Program-made: the position numbers and the translations under genes
NCBI GenBank assembly: GCA_020637365.1
Contig: JACJWE010000001.1
Span: forward strand, 1,208,001 to 1,272,000
Direction of reading: 5' to 3'
DNA from: Acidimicrobiia bacterium
GTDB lineage: Bacteria > Actinomycetota > Acidimicrobiia > IMCC26256 > JAGNEX01
Length of the DNA: 64,000 bases
The notes under the pieces: generated by a model
What the model saw: only the letters and a program-made list of their open reading frames with translations
Databases searched by the model: none
What the model was told of the DNA's origin: nothing
Shown: piece after piece, positions 25,474-35,777 of the stretch
Layout: each line of letters opens with the position of its first letter
How positions within the stretch are numbered: the stretch's first letter is position 1

Positions 25474-27975
25474 TTGCTGAAGATTTCGCTCCGAAATATC
25501 CGCTCGCATCCAGGCAGATACATCTCCACCATGATCGCCATCGTGCTGGGTGTGTCGTTCTTCATTGGCACAGGTGTACTGACCAGCACGGTTGAGAAAT
25601 CGCTCAACACGGCGATCGGTGAGGCGTTCGCCGATGTCGACACCGTCGTCCGCTCCAGCAACTCGATCGAGGTGAACGGGTTCGAGATTCGGTCACAGAT
25701 CTCCGCGGCGGCTGCCGACGAGATCAAGCCGATCCCCGGGGTGGAAAGCGTCGCCGCATCGATGCGGGGCTACGCGCAGATAGTCGGCACCGACGGCAAG
25801 GTCTTGGGCGGACAGGCGTTCGCAACCAACTGGATAGACAGCGACGCCAACCCGTATGTACTCGTTTCGGGTGATCCGCCGACCAGCTCTAATGAAATCG
25901 TCGTCGACTCCAAATCGCTCGAAGATTCGGGCTACAAACTCGGCGACCAGGTCCGCGTTCTGCCCCTGCCTGCGGATCAGAAGTTCACAATCGTCGGCAC
26001 TGCGGACTACCGAGGCGACAACGCCTTCGGCCAGGAAAACCTCGTCGCCTTCGACTTCGACACCGCTGTCGAAGTCTTTGGTTCGGACAAAGTTGAGTTC
26101 ATCGTCGCTCAGGCGGAGCCGGGTACCACCCCAGCGCAGTTGGTCAAGAACATCAACGACGCTCACCTTTCGAGCGATGGCTCCGACCTCGAAGCCATCA
26201 CCGGCAAAGACCTCGGCGACGAATACAAGAAGATCATCGGGACCTTTACCACGATCATCAGCACCGCGCTGTCGATCTTTGCCTTCATCGCCTTGGCGGT
26301 CGGCATCTTCATCATCTACAACACCTTCACCATCCTGGTAGCGCAACGGACCCGTGAGATGGCCCTGCTCCGAGCGATTGGATCGACCGGACGCCAGGTT
26401 CGGCGAGCCGTCATCATCGAATCGATCCTGGTCGGGCTGATCGCGTCCGCGCTTGGATCAATTGCTGGCATCGGCCTTGGATGGATCGTTCTGCAGGTGT
26501 TGAGCGGTGTGGGCCTGGAGATCTCGGGTTCGCTGGCCGTTCCCCCCGGAACGATCGTCGCCGGGATGATCATCGGCACCTTCATCACCTTCAGTGCCGC
26601 CTATCTACCGGCGCGCGCTGCCTCCAAGGTTCCACCGATTGCGGCATTGCGGGACGTGGCCAGCGGAGAGGCGCCAGTGCGGCGGCGTCGCGCGATCATC
26701 GGCTACATCTTGGCGGCCATCGCCATTGGCTCTGTCGTGCTCAGCCTCGTTTCTGACGATGCCTCGTGGTTGGCATTGGCCGCCATCACGATCATCGTCA
26801 CCCTCATCGTGCTCGGGCCGATCATCGTCAAACCGCTGTCGACGCTGATTGGCGCCCCGATCGCAGCCGCTCGCGGCATGATCGGTGGCCTCGCCCAGCA
26901 GAACGCGGCCCGCAGTCCGCGACGCACCGCCAATACGACGGCGGCCTTGATGATCGGCGTACTCCTGGTCAGTGCCGCTTCGGTCTTTGCCGCCTCGCTT
27001 CGCGCCTCGCTCGATTCCCAACTCGGTGAACAGATCGTTGCCGACGAGGTCGTGCAAGTGAACTCAAACGCCGTGCAAGTTGGCGGAGGCCTGCCCGCCG
27101 TCACGGCGGAGGAAATTGCCAAAGTACCCGGTGTGAACGCCGTCACTCCCCTGCGTTCGACCTTCGCCGAAGTCGATGGAGGCTTCGCCAACGTTAACGG
27201 CATCGACCCGGCCCAGTTGCCCGAGACCGTCAACGTCCAGCCGGTCTTCGGCAGCCTGACCGGTCTGGACGCGACCGGTATCGCCACCAGCAACAACACG
27301 TACAGGATCGGCGACAAAGTCGACGTTCAGTTCGTGCAGGGCAAGACCACACTGACCGTCCAGGCGCTCTACGACGCCGACCAGCTCCTCGGCGAATGGG
27401 TTGTCAGCACCGAGGTGTTGAACGCGAACGTGTCGCAATCGTTGGACTCGTTGCTGTTGGTCGCGACCGACGGCTCACCCGACACGGTGAGCGCCATGGA
27501 GAAGGTCATCGCCGACAATCCAATCGCCAAGGTCGTCACCAAACAGGAATACGTCGATAGCCAGACCAACGGCATCAACCTGCTCCTCAACTTGCTCTAC
27601 GGCCTGCTCGGGATCTCGGTGCTCGTCGCCGTCGTCGGCATTGTGAACACCATGTCGCTGTCGATCCTGGAGCGAACCCGCGAGATCGGCTTGCTGCGAG
27701 CCGTTGGAATGACGCGTCGGCAGATCCGATCGAGTATCCGCTACGAAGCGGCGATCGTCGCGATCATCGGCACATCGTTGGGCCTGATCGTCGGATCATT
27801 CTTTGCATGGCTCGGCGTCCAGGCGATTAGCGATTCGTTGCCGAAATTCGCAATGCCGTGGAGTTCGTTGCTGGTCATTGCACTGTTGGGGTTCTTGTGC
27901 GGCATCGTCGCTGGTGTACTCCCTGCTCGACGTGCATCCAAGATGGACGTACTCAAGGCGATCGCTAGCGAGTGA
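25474..27975 (+). CDS. FtsX/MacB-like ABC transporter permease
   Basis: About 833 residues with two permease units. An N-terminal helix (YISTMIAIVLGVSFFIGTGVL) is followed by a large extracytoplasmic domain. Then come three helices with the FtsX-type motif TREMALLRAIGSTGRQVRR, a middle linker, a second extracytoplasmic domain and three more helices with TREIGLLRAVGMTRRQIRS. These permeases export lipids, peptides or lipoproteins or signal across the membrane, together with an ATPase normally encoded next door. None is present here. The TTG at 25474 gives the family start LLKISLRNIRSHPGRY; GTG at 25408 would add 22 residues of poor character. Confidence 0.85.
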   Translation: MLKISLRNIRSHPGRYISTMIAIVLGVSFFIGTGVLTSTVEKSLNTAIGEAFADVDTVVRSSNSIEVNGFEIRSQISAAAADEIKPIPGVESVAASMRGYAQIVGTDGKVLGGQAFATNWIDSDANPYVLVSGDPPTSSNEIVVDSKSLEDSGYKLGDQVRVLPLPADQKFTIVGTADYRGDNAFGQENLVAFDFDTAVEVFGSDKVEFIVAQAEPGTTPAQLVKNINDAHLSSDGSDLEAITGKDLGDEYKKIIGTFTTIISTALSIFAFIALAVGIFIIYNTFTILVAQRTREMALLRAIGSTGRQVRRAVIIESILVGLIASALGSIAGIGLGWIVLQVLSGVGLEISGSLAVPPGTIVAGMIIGTFITFSAAYLPARAASKVPPIAALRDVASGEAPVRRRRAIIGYILAAIAIGSVVLSLVSDDASWLALAAITIIVTLIVLGPIIVKPLSTLIGAPIAAARGMIGGLAQQNAARSPRRTANTTAALMIGVLLVSAASVFAASLRASLDSQLGEQIVADEVVQVNSNAVQVGGGLPAVTAEEIAKVPGVNAVTPLRSTFAEVDGGFANVNGIDPAQLPETVNVQPVFGSLTGLDATGIATSNNTYRIGDKVDVQFVQGKTTLTVQALYDADQLLGEWVVSTEVLNANVSQSLDSLLLVATDGSPDTVSAMEKVIADNPIAKVVTKQEYVDSQTNGINLLLNLLYGLLGISVLVAVVGIVNTMSLSILERTREIGLLRAVGMTRRQIRSSIRYEAAIVAIIGTSLGLIVGSFFAWLGVQAISDSLPKFAMPWSSLLVIALLGFLCGIVAGVLPARRASKMDVLKAIASE

Positions 27976-28113
27976 ACGAAGGCCGGAGGCGCGCCAACCA
28001 TCACAAGCCCTCAAGCTCTACGACAAGCGCGCAGACCCCGCCAGTTGTCAGATGCCGGGCCGGTGTGGCCGCCCCATGCCCTTCCACGTTCATGACATTG
28101 ACAGCATGATCCG

Positions 28114-29705
28114 ATGAGCCGTTTCAGTACCTTCATCACCGTCTTACTCACATCGGCCATCACCATCGCACTGACGGTGACGGTCTCACGGTGGTGGCTC
28201 GTCGCGGCGGTGCCCCTGACGGCCCTCTGCGCCGTCGGCATCGTTGACGTGACCCAGCGGCACAACAACATTCTGCGCAACTACCCAATCTTGGGACACG
28301 CCAGGTTTGCCCTGCTCGCCATCCGACCTGAGATCCAGCAGTACTTCATCGAACGCGACCACGACGGCCGCCCCTTCGATCGAGATACGCGAGCCTTGAT
28401 CTATGCGCGTGCTGGGGAACACATGAGGAACAGCCCTTCGGCACCGAACTCGACGTCTCCGAAAACGAGTTCGAGTTCGTCGTCCACTCCCTCGCCCCCG
28501 CCGACCTGCCAGCGCAGCCACATCGCGTCCGAATCGGTGGCCCACAATGCGCACACCCCTATGACATGGCACTTCTCAACGTCTCGGCGATGAGCTTCGG
28601 GTCCTTGGGCAAGAACGCGATTCTGGCCCTCAACGGTGGGGGCCAAACGTGGCGGCTTTGCTCACGACACCGGCGAAGGGGTCTGAGTCGCTACCACCTA
28701 GAGCCCGGAGGCGACCTCGTCTGGGAGATCGGCTCTGGCTACTTCGGATGCCGCAACCCAGACGGCACGTTCGATATCGCCCAGTTCGCCGACAAGGCGG
28801 CAACGCCGAGCGTCAAATGCATCTCGATCAAGCTATCCCAGGGCGCAAAACCTGGACTCGGCGGCGTGATGCCCGCGGCAAAGATGACCGCCGAGATCGC
28901 AGAGGCCCGCGGGACGCCTGCGCACCAAAAGTGTGTGTCGCCGCCTCGCCACTCTGCGTTTTCGACGCCGACTGGCCTGTTGGAGTTTGTTGCACAGTTG
29001 CGTGAACGCTCGGGCGGAAAGCCGACCGGGTTCAAGCTCTGCGTCGGTTCACGGGTGGAGTTTCTCGCCATCTGCAAGGCGATCCACGCAACGGGCATCA
29101 TGCCCGACTTCATCGTCGTCGACGGGAGCGAAGGCGGCACCGGCGCCGCGCCCCTCGAATTCGAGGACCGGGTCGGCAGGCCACTGACCGAAGGGCTCCT
29201 CATCGTCCGCAACGCCCTGGTCGGCACCGGGCTGAAAGAGCACGTCGCGATCGGTGCGAGCGGCAAGGTGGCAACCGGTTTCGACATCGTCAAACGCATC
29301 GCTCAAGGTGCTGACTACACCAACTCCGCCCGGGCGATGATGATGGCGCTTGGCTGTATCCAGGCACAGCGTTGCCAGACCAACACGTGTCCGGTCGGAA
29401 TCGCGACTCAAGACCCCAAACGTGAACGCGGCCTCGACGTCGTCGACAAGGCTGAGAGCGTCTATCGGTACCAGAAGGCGACCGTGGAGAGTGCCAACCA
29501 TCTGATCGCAGCGCTCGGACTCACTAGTCCGACCGAGCTCAGACCATCGCATCTGATGACGATGGTCGACAGTTCGCATTCACGGCCATTCGACCGCATC
29601 AACGACTACTTGGCCACCAACGAGCTCCTCGATGGTCCGCCAGGAGACTGGGCAGAGGATTGGCGAGTGGCCTCGCCGGACCGGTTTGGGCACCAACCCG
29701 TCTAG
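28114..29705 (+). CDS. FMN-binding glutamate synthase-domain protein (frameshifted)
   Basis: The protein has two N-terminal membrane segments (residues 5-45) followed by VTQRHNNILRNYPILGHARF, typical of the GltB2-like FMN-binding glutamate synthase family. The TIM-barrel core follows: NVSAMSFGSLGKNAI, SIKLSQGAKPGLGG, DGSEGGTGAAPLEFEDRVG and the Cys cluster CIQAQRCQTNTCPVGIATQ that would hold an iron-sulfur cluster. Frame breaks near 28430 and twice between 28630 and 28690, two of them in G runs, would be repaired by single bases; total about 530 residues is the usual length. Many such proteins have no proven substrate. No gltD neighbour is seen. Confidence 0.85.
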
Positions 29706-29892
29706 CGGACCGGCAAGCAGCACAACGCAGCTCGTCGTGCGGCCCGGGCCGCGACCACAGCCCATTTCGGTCAAACCACAAACACGACCCATTCGATACA
29801 TCGCCGCGGGTTACCGCTGTGCGCACACCTACGTGACGAGTGGGTCGGGCTTCGCTTGGGCTTCGCATGCACACCAGCGAATACGATGTCCT

Positions 29893-29965
29893 GGGTCGTT
29901 AGCTCAGCTGGTAGAGCATCGGACTTTTAATCCGCTGGTCGAGGGTTCGAGTCCCTCACGACCCA
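29893..29965 (+). tRNA. tRNA-Lys (TTT)
   Basis: The acceptor GGGTCGT pairs with ACGACCC, discriminator A, CCA encoded at 29966-29968. The anticodon loop CTTTTAA carries TTT. The gene is intact and followed by a terminator and TGACAC-type repeats. Confidence 0.95.
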
Positions 29966-29973
29966 CCAACGAA

Positions 29974-30010
29974 ACCCCAGGTCAGCCCACATCGGCGGCC
30001 TGGGGTCTTT
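29974..30010 (+). terminator. Intrinsic terminator after tRNA-Lys(TTT)
   Basis: ACCCCAGG (29974-29981) pairs with CCTGGGGT (29999-30006), followed by CTTTT. The same hairpin core follows tRNA-Lys(CTT) at 9530, and a half copy (GGGCGGCCTGGGGTTTTC) recurs at about 30065-30081. Confidence 0.8.
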
Positions 30011-30027
30011 TCGCGCCTCGCCAAGGT

Positions 30028-30120
30028 GGTGACACTTTTGGTGACACCGTCACACCCTGTCTCCGGGCGGCCTGGGGTTTTCTCATCTCTCGCCGCGCTG
30101 ACACAACGCGCTGACTGACA
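30028..30120. repeat. TGACAC-type repeat array downstream of tRNA-Lys(TTT)
   Basis: GGTGACAC at 30028 and 30040 (12-bp period) copies the arrangement at 3108/3120; GCTGACAC at 30097 and GCTGAC at 30110 (13-bp period) copies that at 9584/9597. About 350 bases from 29970 to 30321 hold only these repeats and hairpins. Confidence 0.55.
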
Positions 30121-30321
30121 GTCACACACCGGGGCGCGTATCGGCGAATGTCTGAGCTCGAAGGCTGGACAGACCAGCCGCTCCCCGTCGATGCCCCCCA
30201 GCAACTCCACGACTCGATCACGCCGCCCACCGCATTTGGTTGAACCCCGCCCGGGCGCAGTGGCCCCAGGTGGGTGGTGTCAAACGCGTGACGTGCGCCG
30301 TGGGGCAGCACCGATTCGGTC

Positions 30322-31631
30322 CTATCCCTCCGGCCAGATCTCTGCCTGTGCGAGCAGTTCGTCTCGGAACTCGGGTGCAGCTATCGACGCGATCAACCGG
30401 GCGCGTTCACGCACGGTGCGTCCCTCGAGTTCGACCGCGCCGAACTCGGTGATCACGACATCGATCTGATGGCGAGGGGTCGAGACGATCGACCCCTGAG
30501 GAAGTTGCCCAACGATGCGCGACGCTACGGCACCGTCGTGGCGATGCGTGGACGGCAGACACAGCAACGATCGATCCTCGACTTCGAGCCCCGGCCCCGA
30601 GAGAAAATCTTCGTGCCCGCCAACGCCGGAGAACTGTTTGCCTCGGATCGAATCCGCGACGACCTGGCCAGCGAGGTCGACGATAAGGGCCCCGTTGATG
30701 GTGACCATATGGTTGTTCGCCGCGATGAGTTCAGGCGCGTTGACGAGGTCGACGGGCAAGAACGCCACCTCATTGTTTTGGTCGAGCCACTCATAGAGCT
30801 CGGCGGTGTGCCAGCAGCGAACGTCGTTACCGAGTAGCCATCGAAGGCTCCGCCCTTGCCAGCGTTTGAAACCTTCCCGGCCTTGTGCAGCTTCATCAGG
30901 CCTGTGGTGAACATCTCTGAGTGGATGCCGTACCCACCGCCTTCACGCTCGGCGAGGAGCGACGCCACCGTCGATGGGATCCCGCCGATACCGGTCTGCA
31001 GCGTCGCCCCCGGCTGGATGAATGACGCAGCGTAGGCGGCGATCGTCCGATCGACCTCGGTAGGTTCGATTTCAGCGAGTTCGAAGGGTGCGCGTTCGCT
31101 CCGCACGATGATGTCGGCCTCATCCACGTGAATCGCATGTCGATGTTCGCCGAAACCAAAGGTGCGGGGAAGCGCATCATTGACCTCGACGATCAAGACG
31201 CGTTCGGGATCGGCTCCACAGTCGTGCAACGTGCCGACCGTCGCGCCCGCATGCAGTGAAAGCGACATCCAGCCGTCGTCATCGGGCGGTGCCGCAGCGG
31301 TGGCCATCACTCGGGGGTTGAGGCGTTCGAGAATGGGACGAAATCGCCGGAAGTCCGCCGGTGCGAACTCGACCCGAGCTCCCGTGTCGCGCAAGATGCG
31401 CTCCGCCGGACCGAAAAACCCGCTGCGTAACCTCACCCCCGGTTTGGTGAAGAGCGGATACAGATCGATCAGCAGCGCACCGAACACCTCCAACTCGGTG
31501 AAGCTGTCTCGGGTCCCAAGTTGGTGGAGAAACTCAGACGGAATCCCCGGACCCAGGGGGACTGCAAAGGTATCGACGTCTCTGACCAGCGAGATCGCAT
31601 CTTCATAGCTGGCGTAACGAATCTCCGACAT
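30322..31631 (-). CDS. Acetyl-CoA hydrolase/transferase family protein (4-hydroxybutyrate CoA-transferase-like, frameshifted)
   Basis: About 436 residues. The family moves CoA between an acyl-CoA and a carboxylic acid. The N-terminal domain begins SEIRYASYEDAISLV. The C-terminal domain has the oxyanion-loop motif LQTGIGGIPSTVASLL, the catalytic Glu in YGIHSEMFTTGLM, and the terminal EFGAVELEGRTVRERARLI. One base near 30815 breaks the frame between GYSVTTFAAGT and ELYEWLDQNNEVAFLPV. The ATG at 31631 has AGGAGA at ideal spacing; an open frame upstream to 31862 overlaps the sulP gene and is not used. Confidence 0.87.
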
Positions 31632-31725
31632 GGCGATCTCCTGCATTCTGCATTGTGGCGGGCGCGGGTTTTTGGACGGGCGGCATGCGGCGGCGACATC
31701 GGTATCGAGCATCTGAGCACGGCGG

Positions 31726-33279
31726 TCACGGCAATCGCATATCGATAACGTTGACCGCCGAAAGAATTCGGATGGCGTGTTCGGGGACATTGGAAACCTC
31801 GACCGCGAAACCCGCCGACCGAGCGTGGTCGATGGTTTCTTTGAGGGCGTGTGCACCGGCATAGTCGAGCCGTCCGATTCCTGACAGGTTCACGTCGATG
31901 CGCTCGGCCGTCGGAAACTGCGCGATCAGATCGTCGAGTGCGGCCGACAGCCGCGGCGCCGATCCGAACCAAAAGACCCCAACGGGTCGCAGCTGAATCA
32001 CACCGTCGGGGCATCGTTCGATGTCGATGACCGCTGATGATTCCCGCCATAGGTGAACCGCTATCGCGAGCACGACACCGAGAACGACCGCGTGATCGAC
32101 CCGCGGTGACATGGTGAGCGTCGCGATCAACGTCGTCACAGCAACCACCGCCTGCAATCGTGATTGCCGCCACATGTCGAGGAACGGACGGAACTGAATC
32201 AGCGACATCACACCGGCGATGACGACACCAGCCAGTGCCGCCCTCGGCAGCGATGAGAGCACGTGCACCACGGGCAGGGCCGCAAGGACCACCATCCCGG
32301 TGATCGCCCCGCTCCACTGCGTCTTCGCTCCAGCGAGGTGGTTGATCGAGGTCCGAGCGAACGACCCACCGATCGGCACACCCCCCACCAGCCCAGAGGT
32401 CAGATTGGCGGCTCCCTGGCTGACGAACTCCCTATCGGGATCCCAACGCGAGCGTTCTTTGGCTGCATAGGAGCGCGCGATCGCGGCGGGTTCGGCGAAT
32501 CCGACCAGCGCAATGATCACCCCAGGAAGCACTACGTCAGGCAGTTTGGCCCAGGGAAGCCCGAGGTGCAGAGACGGGAATCCAACGTCGATCGCTCCCA
32601 CTGTCGTCCCGTCATAGTGCGCCATCGACGACCAGATCAGCGCGCCACCGATAGCGATCAGAATGCCTGGTAGGACAGGGTTGATGAGTTTGGCACCCCG
32701 GATCGCCACAACCGTCAGCACGGCGATGACCGCGCCCTCACCGCTCCAATCCCGCCATTGCGTCAGCGCGTCGATGCCCTTCGCGAGCGGGTCGCCGCCC
32801 GTTGCGGTCACATCACCAACCGCGGGGATCTGCGATGCCGCTATCAGGATGCCTGAGCCCACGGTGAAGCCGAGTAGCACCGGTTGAGACATCAGATAGG
32901 CCACAGCGCCGCTCCGGGTCAGCCCGACGATCAATCGGACCGCGCCGACGACGATCGCGAGCAGCGCAGCGAGCTCGACGTACTGGCCTGACTGCACCAC
33001 GGCGAGCGGCGCGAGCGCCCCGAAGGTCAGCAAGGACGTCATCGCCACCGGCCCGGTCTGGAGGTAGGGCGACGATGCAAAGATCGCCGCGACCAGCAGG
33101 GGGATGCCTGCGGCGAGCAGTCCGTATCGGGGTGGAACCCCAGCGATTTCCGCGTATGCGACCGCCTGGGGGATCAGCACCATACCGACCGAAACGCCCG
33201 CCACGACGTCCCCGAAACGCGGTGACGGAATCCGACGGCGGAGCTCAACGGCAGATGGACGGCTGAAACGGTGCGGCAC
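31726..33279 (-). CDS. SulP family anion permease with STAS domain
   Basis: A 517-residue inner-membrane transporter of the SLC26/SulP family, which carries sulfate, bicarbonate or other anions. About twelve helices span residues 20-395, with the family motifs AGVSVGMVLIPQAVAYAEIAG near the start and PIGGSFARTSINHLAGA in helix 8. The cytosolic STAS domain occupies about 410-517 (RIDVNLSGIGRLDYAGAHAL). The closest functional guess is sulfate uptake, which would fit the cysteine genes nearby, but a bicarbonate transporter is equally possible. Confidence 0.9.
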   Translation of the reverse strand: MPHRFSRPSAVELRRRIPSPRFGDVVAGVSVGMVLIPQAVAYAEIAGVPPRYGLLAAGIPLLVAAIFASSPYLQTGPVAMTSLLTFGALAPLAVVQSGQYVELAALLAIVVGAVRLIVGLTRSGAVAYLMSQPVLLGFTVGSGILIAASQIPAVGDVTATGGDPLAKGIDALTQWRDWSGEGAVIAVLTVVAIRGAKLINPVLPGILIAIGGALIWSSMAHYDGTTVGAIDVGFPSLHLGLPWAKLPDVVLPGVIIALVGFAEPAAIARSYAAKERSRWDPDREFVSQGAANLTSGLVGGVPIGGSFARTSINHLAGAKTQWSGAITGMVVLAALPVVHVLSSLPRAALAGVVIAGVMSLIQFRPFLDMWRQSRLQAVVAVTTLIATLTMSPRVDHAVVLGVVLAIAVHLWRESSAVIDIERCPDGVIQLRPVGVFWFGSAPRLSAALDDLIAQFPTAERIDVNLSGIGRLDYAGAHALKETIDHARSAGFAVEVSNVPEHAIRILSAVNVIDMRLP

Positions 33280-33362
33280 GCCGCCGATGGTAAGCCTTCG
33301 GCGAGCAGGTCCGCTGATGCACAGCGTCGACGGTGCCCGAACCGACGATGAGGCCCACAGAT

Positions 33363-33466
33363 GACCCTGAGAAATGATCCTGCAACGCGGCCCTGAGACG
33401 CGACCCTGAGACGCGACCCTGAGAGATGGCCCTGACAGATAACCCAGAGAGATGACCCAGAGAAGT
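33363..33466. repeat. Eight tandem 13-bp repeats between divergent genes
   Basis: Eight units related to GACCCTGAGACGC run without gaps from 33363 to 33466; units 4 and 5 agree best and the outer ones are degenerate. They fill the space between the sulP start and the ABC ATPase start. Possible roles are a regulator-binding array or slipped-strand expansion. Confidence 0.85.
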
Positions 33467-33494
33467 CGTGATCGGGCGCGTATCCTGCGCGGCG

Positions 33495-34588
33495 ATGACT
33501 CCCGGAATCTCTGTCGAGAACCTATCGGTGAAGCTCGGCGGCACCGATGTGCTCACGAACTGCAGCCTGGTGGTGCCAAGTGGCACGGTCACAGCGCTCC
33601 TCGGACCTTCGGGATGCGGCAAGACGACGCTATTGCGGGCGGTCGCGGGTCTCGTACACCCCTCCGCAGGCGAGATTCAGATCGGCACCGACGTCGTGTC
33701 GCGCCCCGGCACAGCCGTGCCGCCTGAGAAGCGCCGGGTCGGCATGGTGTTCCAAGATGGCGCGCTCTTTGACCACATGACCGTTGCGGCAACGTCGCCT
33801 TCGGTCTCCCCCGACGGGAACGTTCAGGCCCAAAGGTCGCCGAGGCGCTCGAGCTGGTCGGTATTGGGAGTCTGGCCGACCGCATGCCCGCCACCCTGTC
33901 AGGGGGACAGGCGCAGCGCGTTGCGTTAGCGCGCGCTGTCGCCCCACAACCGGCTGCGTTGCTCCTCGACGAGCCGTTCTCACACCTCGACGCGAATTTG
34001 CGTCGCGACATCCGCGACGAAATCCATCAGTTGCTCACAACGATCGGCATGACCACGATCGTGGTGACCCACGATCGTGAGGAAGCGTTCATCTTGGGGC
34101 GACAGGTTGCGGTTATGGCGAGCGGCGCCGTTCTCCAGGTCGACACGCCCGAAATGATCTATTCGCGCCCCGCCACAGCGTGGATCGCCCGATTCGTTGG
34201 AGATACCAACATCGTCGATGCCTACCGAACCGATGGCGGGACGACGTGTGCGTTGGGCCAGATTGGGACGACGCCGATCATCGATGGTCCCCAGCAGGTC
34301 GCCATGCGTCCTGAACAGATCGAGGTACGGGCCGCACAGGGGCAGGGCTCGACCGAGCCGGGCTGGGCGCCCGCGGTCGTTGCCGAGCGATATTTCATCG
34401 GCCCGGTAGTGCGCCTGGGAATCGAGATGCGCGAACCGAGCCAGCTCGGCGACAAAGTACGGATCGTGGTGGCCCTGCCACATATTGGGTTGTCGTCAAG
34501 CTCGAAGCCAGGACTCGAATGCTTTGCGCCCGGTACTGCGGTAGAGGTGAGGCCACGTTCGACCACCTTCCCGGCTTACCCTACTTGA
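33495..34588 (+). CDS. ABC transporter ATP-binding protein, FbpC/ThiQ-like (frameshifted)
   Basis: About 364 residues. Walker A is LGPSGCGKTTLLRAVAG, the Q-loop VGMVFQDGALFDHM, the signature LSGGQAQRVALARAV, Walker B ALLLDEPFSHLD and the switch TTIVVTHDREEAF, followed by a C-terminal TOBE region. This is the importer subgroup for iron, thiamine, sulfate or polyamines. Between about 33790 and 33870 the frame is lost and regained (TVAANVAFGL... to ADRMPATLSGG). No permease or binding protein adjoins it. The thiB-thiP pair at 51524-54417 lacks an ATPase, so they could be partners, but this is a guess. Confidence 0.85.
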
Positions 34589-34834
34589 CCTGCTCTTTTA
34601 TTACGCCGGTCGGCATCCTGACGCTGCACAGAGCCGCTGTCATCCAGCCGGTGGTGCGGGGTGGAGGCCGCCGGGGGGAGCCGATATCACCGTTCCCCCG
34701 ACTTGACCTGAGGGTGCGCGGATACTGGACTTAGCCGCCAGACCAACATCTGGTTCAGCGCAATCCAATGAACTGGACATATGCGGGGATCCTGACGCAC
34801 GGCGCTTCAGGACACGGTCAATGTGGGAGAACAC

Positions 34835-35212
34835 ATGCGGGTACTGGTACTGATCGCGATGTTGGCATTGGCCTTCGTCGCCTGTGGTGGCGACGACTCT
34901 GACGGCGACTCCGCAGCATTTTGCGCAAAGGCCGAACAGTACGGCGAACTCGACACCGAGGACTTCGTCCAGCTGGTCGACGCCATGAAATCGCTTCGCG
35001 ATTCCGCTCCCAGCAGCCTCAAAGGTGACTTCGACACCATTATCGACACGACCGATTTGGTCCTCAACGAACAGCTCGACCCCGCAGAAGCTGATCCCGA
35101 CCAGGTTCAAGAATTCAGCGACGCCATGCAAGAGATCGGCAACTATCTCGCCGACGAATGCGGTATGGAGGGCCTCGCCGACCTCGAGACACCAACGACG
35201 CTGGCCAGCTGA
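34835..35212 (+). CDS. Small secreted lipoprotein
   Basis: 125 residues. A short signal peptide (MRVLVLIAMLALAFVAC) ends in the lipobox Cys at residue 17, followed by GGDDSDGDSAAFCAKAEQYGEL and a helical domain with three Cys. No family is recognised. The pattern (xFC...E, then a C near the end) recurs in the next gene, so the two are paralogues. GGGAGAA precedes the start. The 246 bases upstream of it show nothing I can assign. Confidence 0.7.
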   Translation: MRVLVLIAMLALAFVACGGDDSDGDSAAFCAKAEQYGELDTEDFVQLVDAMKSLRDSAPSSLKGDFDTIIDTTDLVLNEQLDPAEADPDQVQEFSDAMQEIGNYLADECGMEGLADLETPTTLAS

Positions 35213-35295
35213 GTTCGACGCCGTCGACGGAGCTTCCCAGGGTCTCAGCCGAATTGGGACGGTACCGCTCTGAGCGTCGCAAATAGAATGTGACG

Positions 35296-35721
35296 ATGGG
35301 CCACGCTACATCTGTTCGGAAACCGCTCTCTCGCCGCGCGGTCGCCGTCGCCATCGCCGTCATTGCCAGTATCGCTGTGGCATGTGGCGGATCGGGTTCG
35401 AAGTTCTGCACCATTGCTGAGAACTTTGCAGAGAAGCCACTCGACTACGCCCGCCCGATCGATGAAATGCGGGCCCTCGTCGCCGAACTCGATGATCTGG
35501 CAGGCGCTGCCGACAGCGAGATCAAGGGCGACATCGAAGAGGTTCGCAATGCCCTACAGGCCCAGATCGATGGCGAGGAGCCAGATATCAGCGCATCAGA
35601 TTATGCAGCCGCGCGTGGCCGGATCGAGGGTGTCGTCCAGGCCCGCTGCGGTATTCGGCTCACCGGTGATGTCGACACGTCGTCTCAGACCACCATCGCT
35701 GGCGTCTTCGATGAAGAGTAA
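35296..35721 (+). CDS. Small secreted lipoprotein, paralogue of the preceding gene
   Basis: 141 residues with signal peptide and lipobox (IASIAVAC, Cys near 30), then GGSGSKFCTIAENF and a helical domain with a late Cys (ARCGIRL). TAGAAT at 35284-35289 lies six bases before the ATG at 35296, a -10 element positioned for a leaderless transcript. A GTG two codons earlier is less likely. Function unknown. Confidence 0.7.
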   Translation: MGHATSVRKPLSRRAVAVAIAVIASIAVACGGSGSKFCTIAENFAEKPLDYARPIDEMRALVAELDDLAGAADSEIKGDIEEVRNALQAQIDGEEPDISASDYAAARGRIEGVVQARCGIRLTGDVDTSSQTTIAGVFDEE

Positions 35722-35777
35722 CCAGCACTAGGCTGACCGGGCTTTAGTTTGCCCGACCCTTTTCTGGGTCGGCGTTT

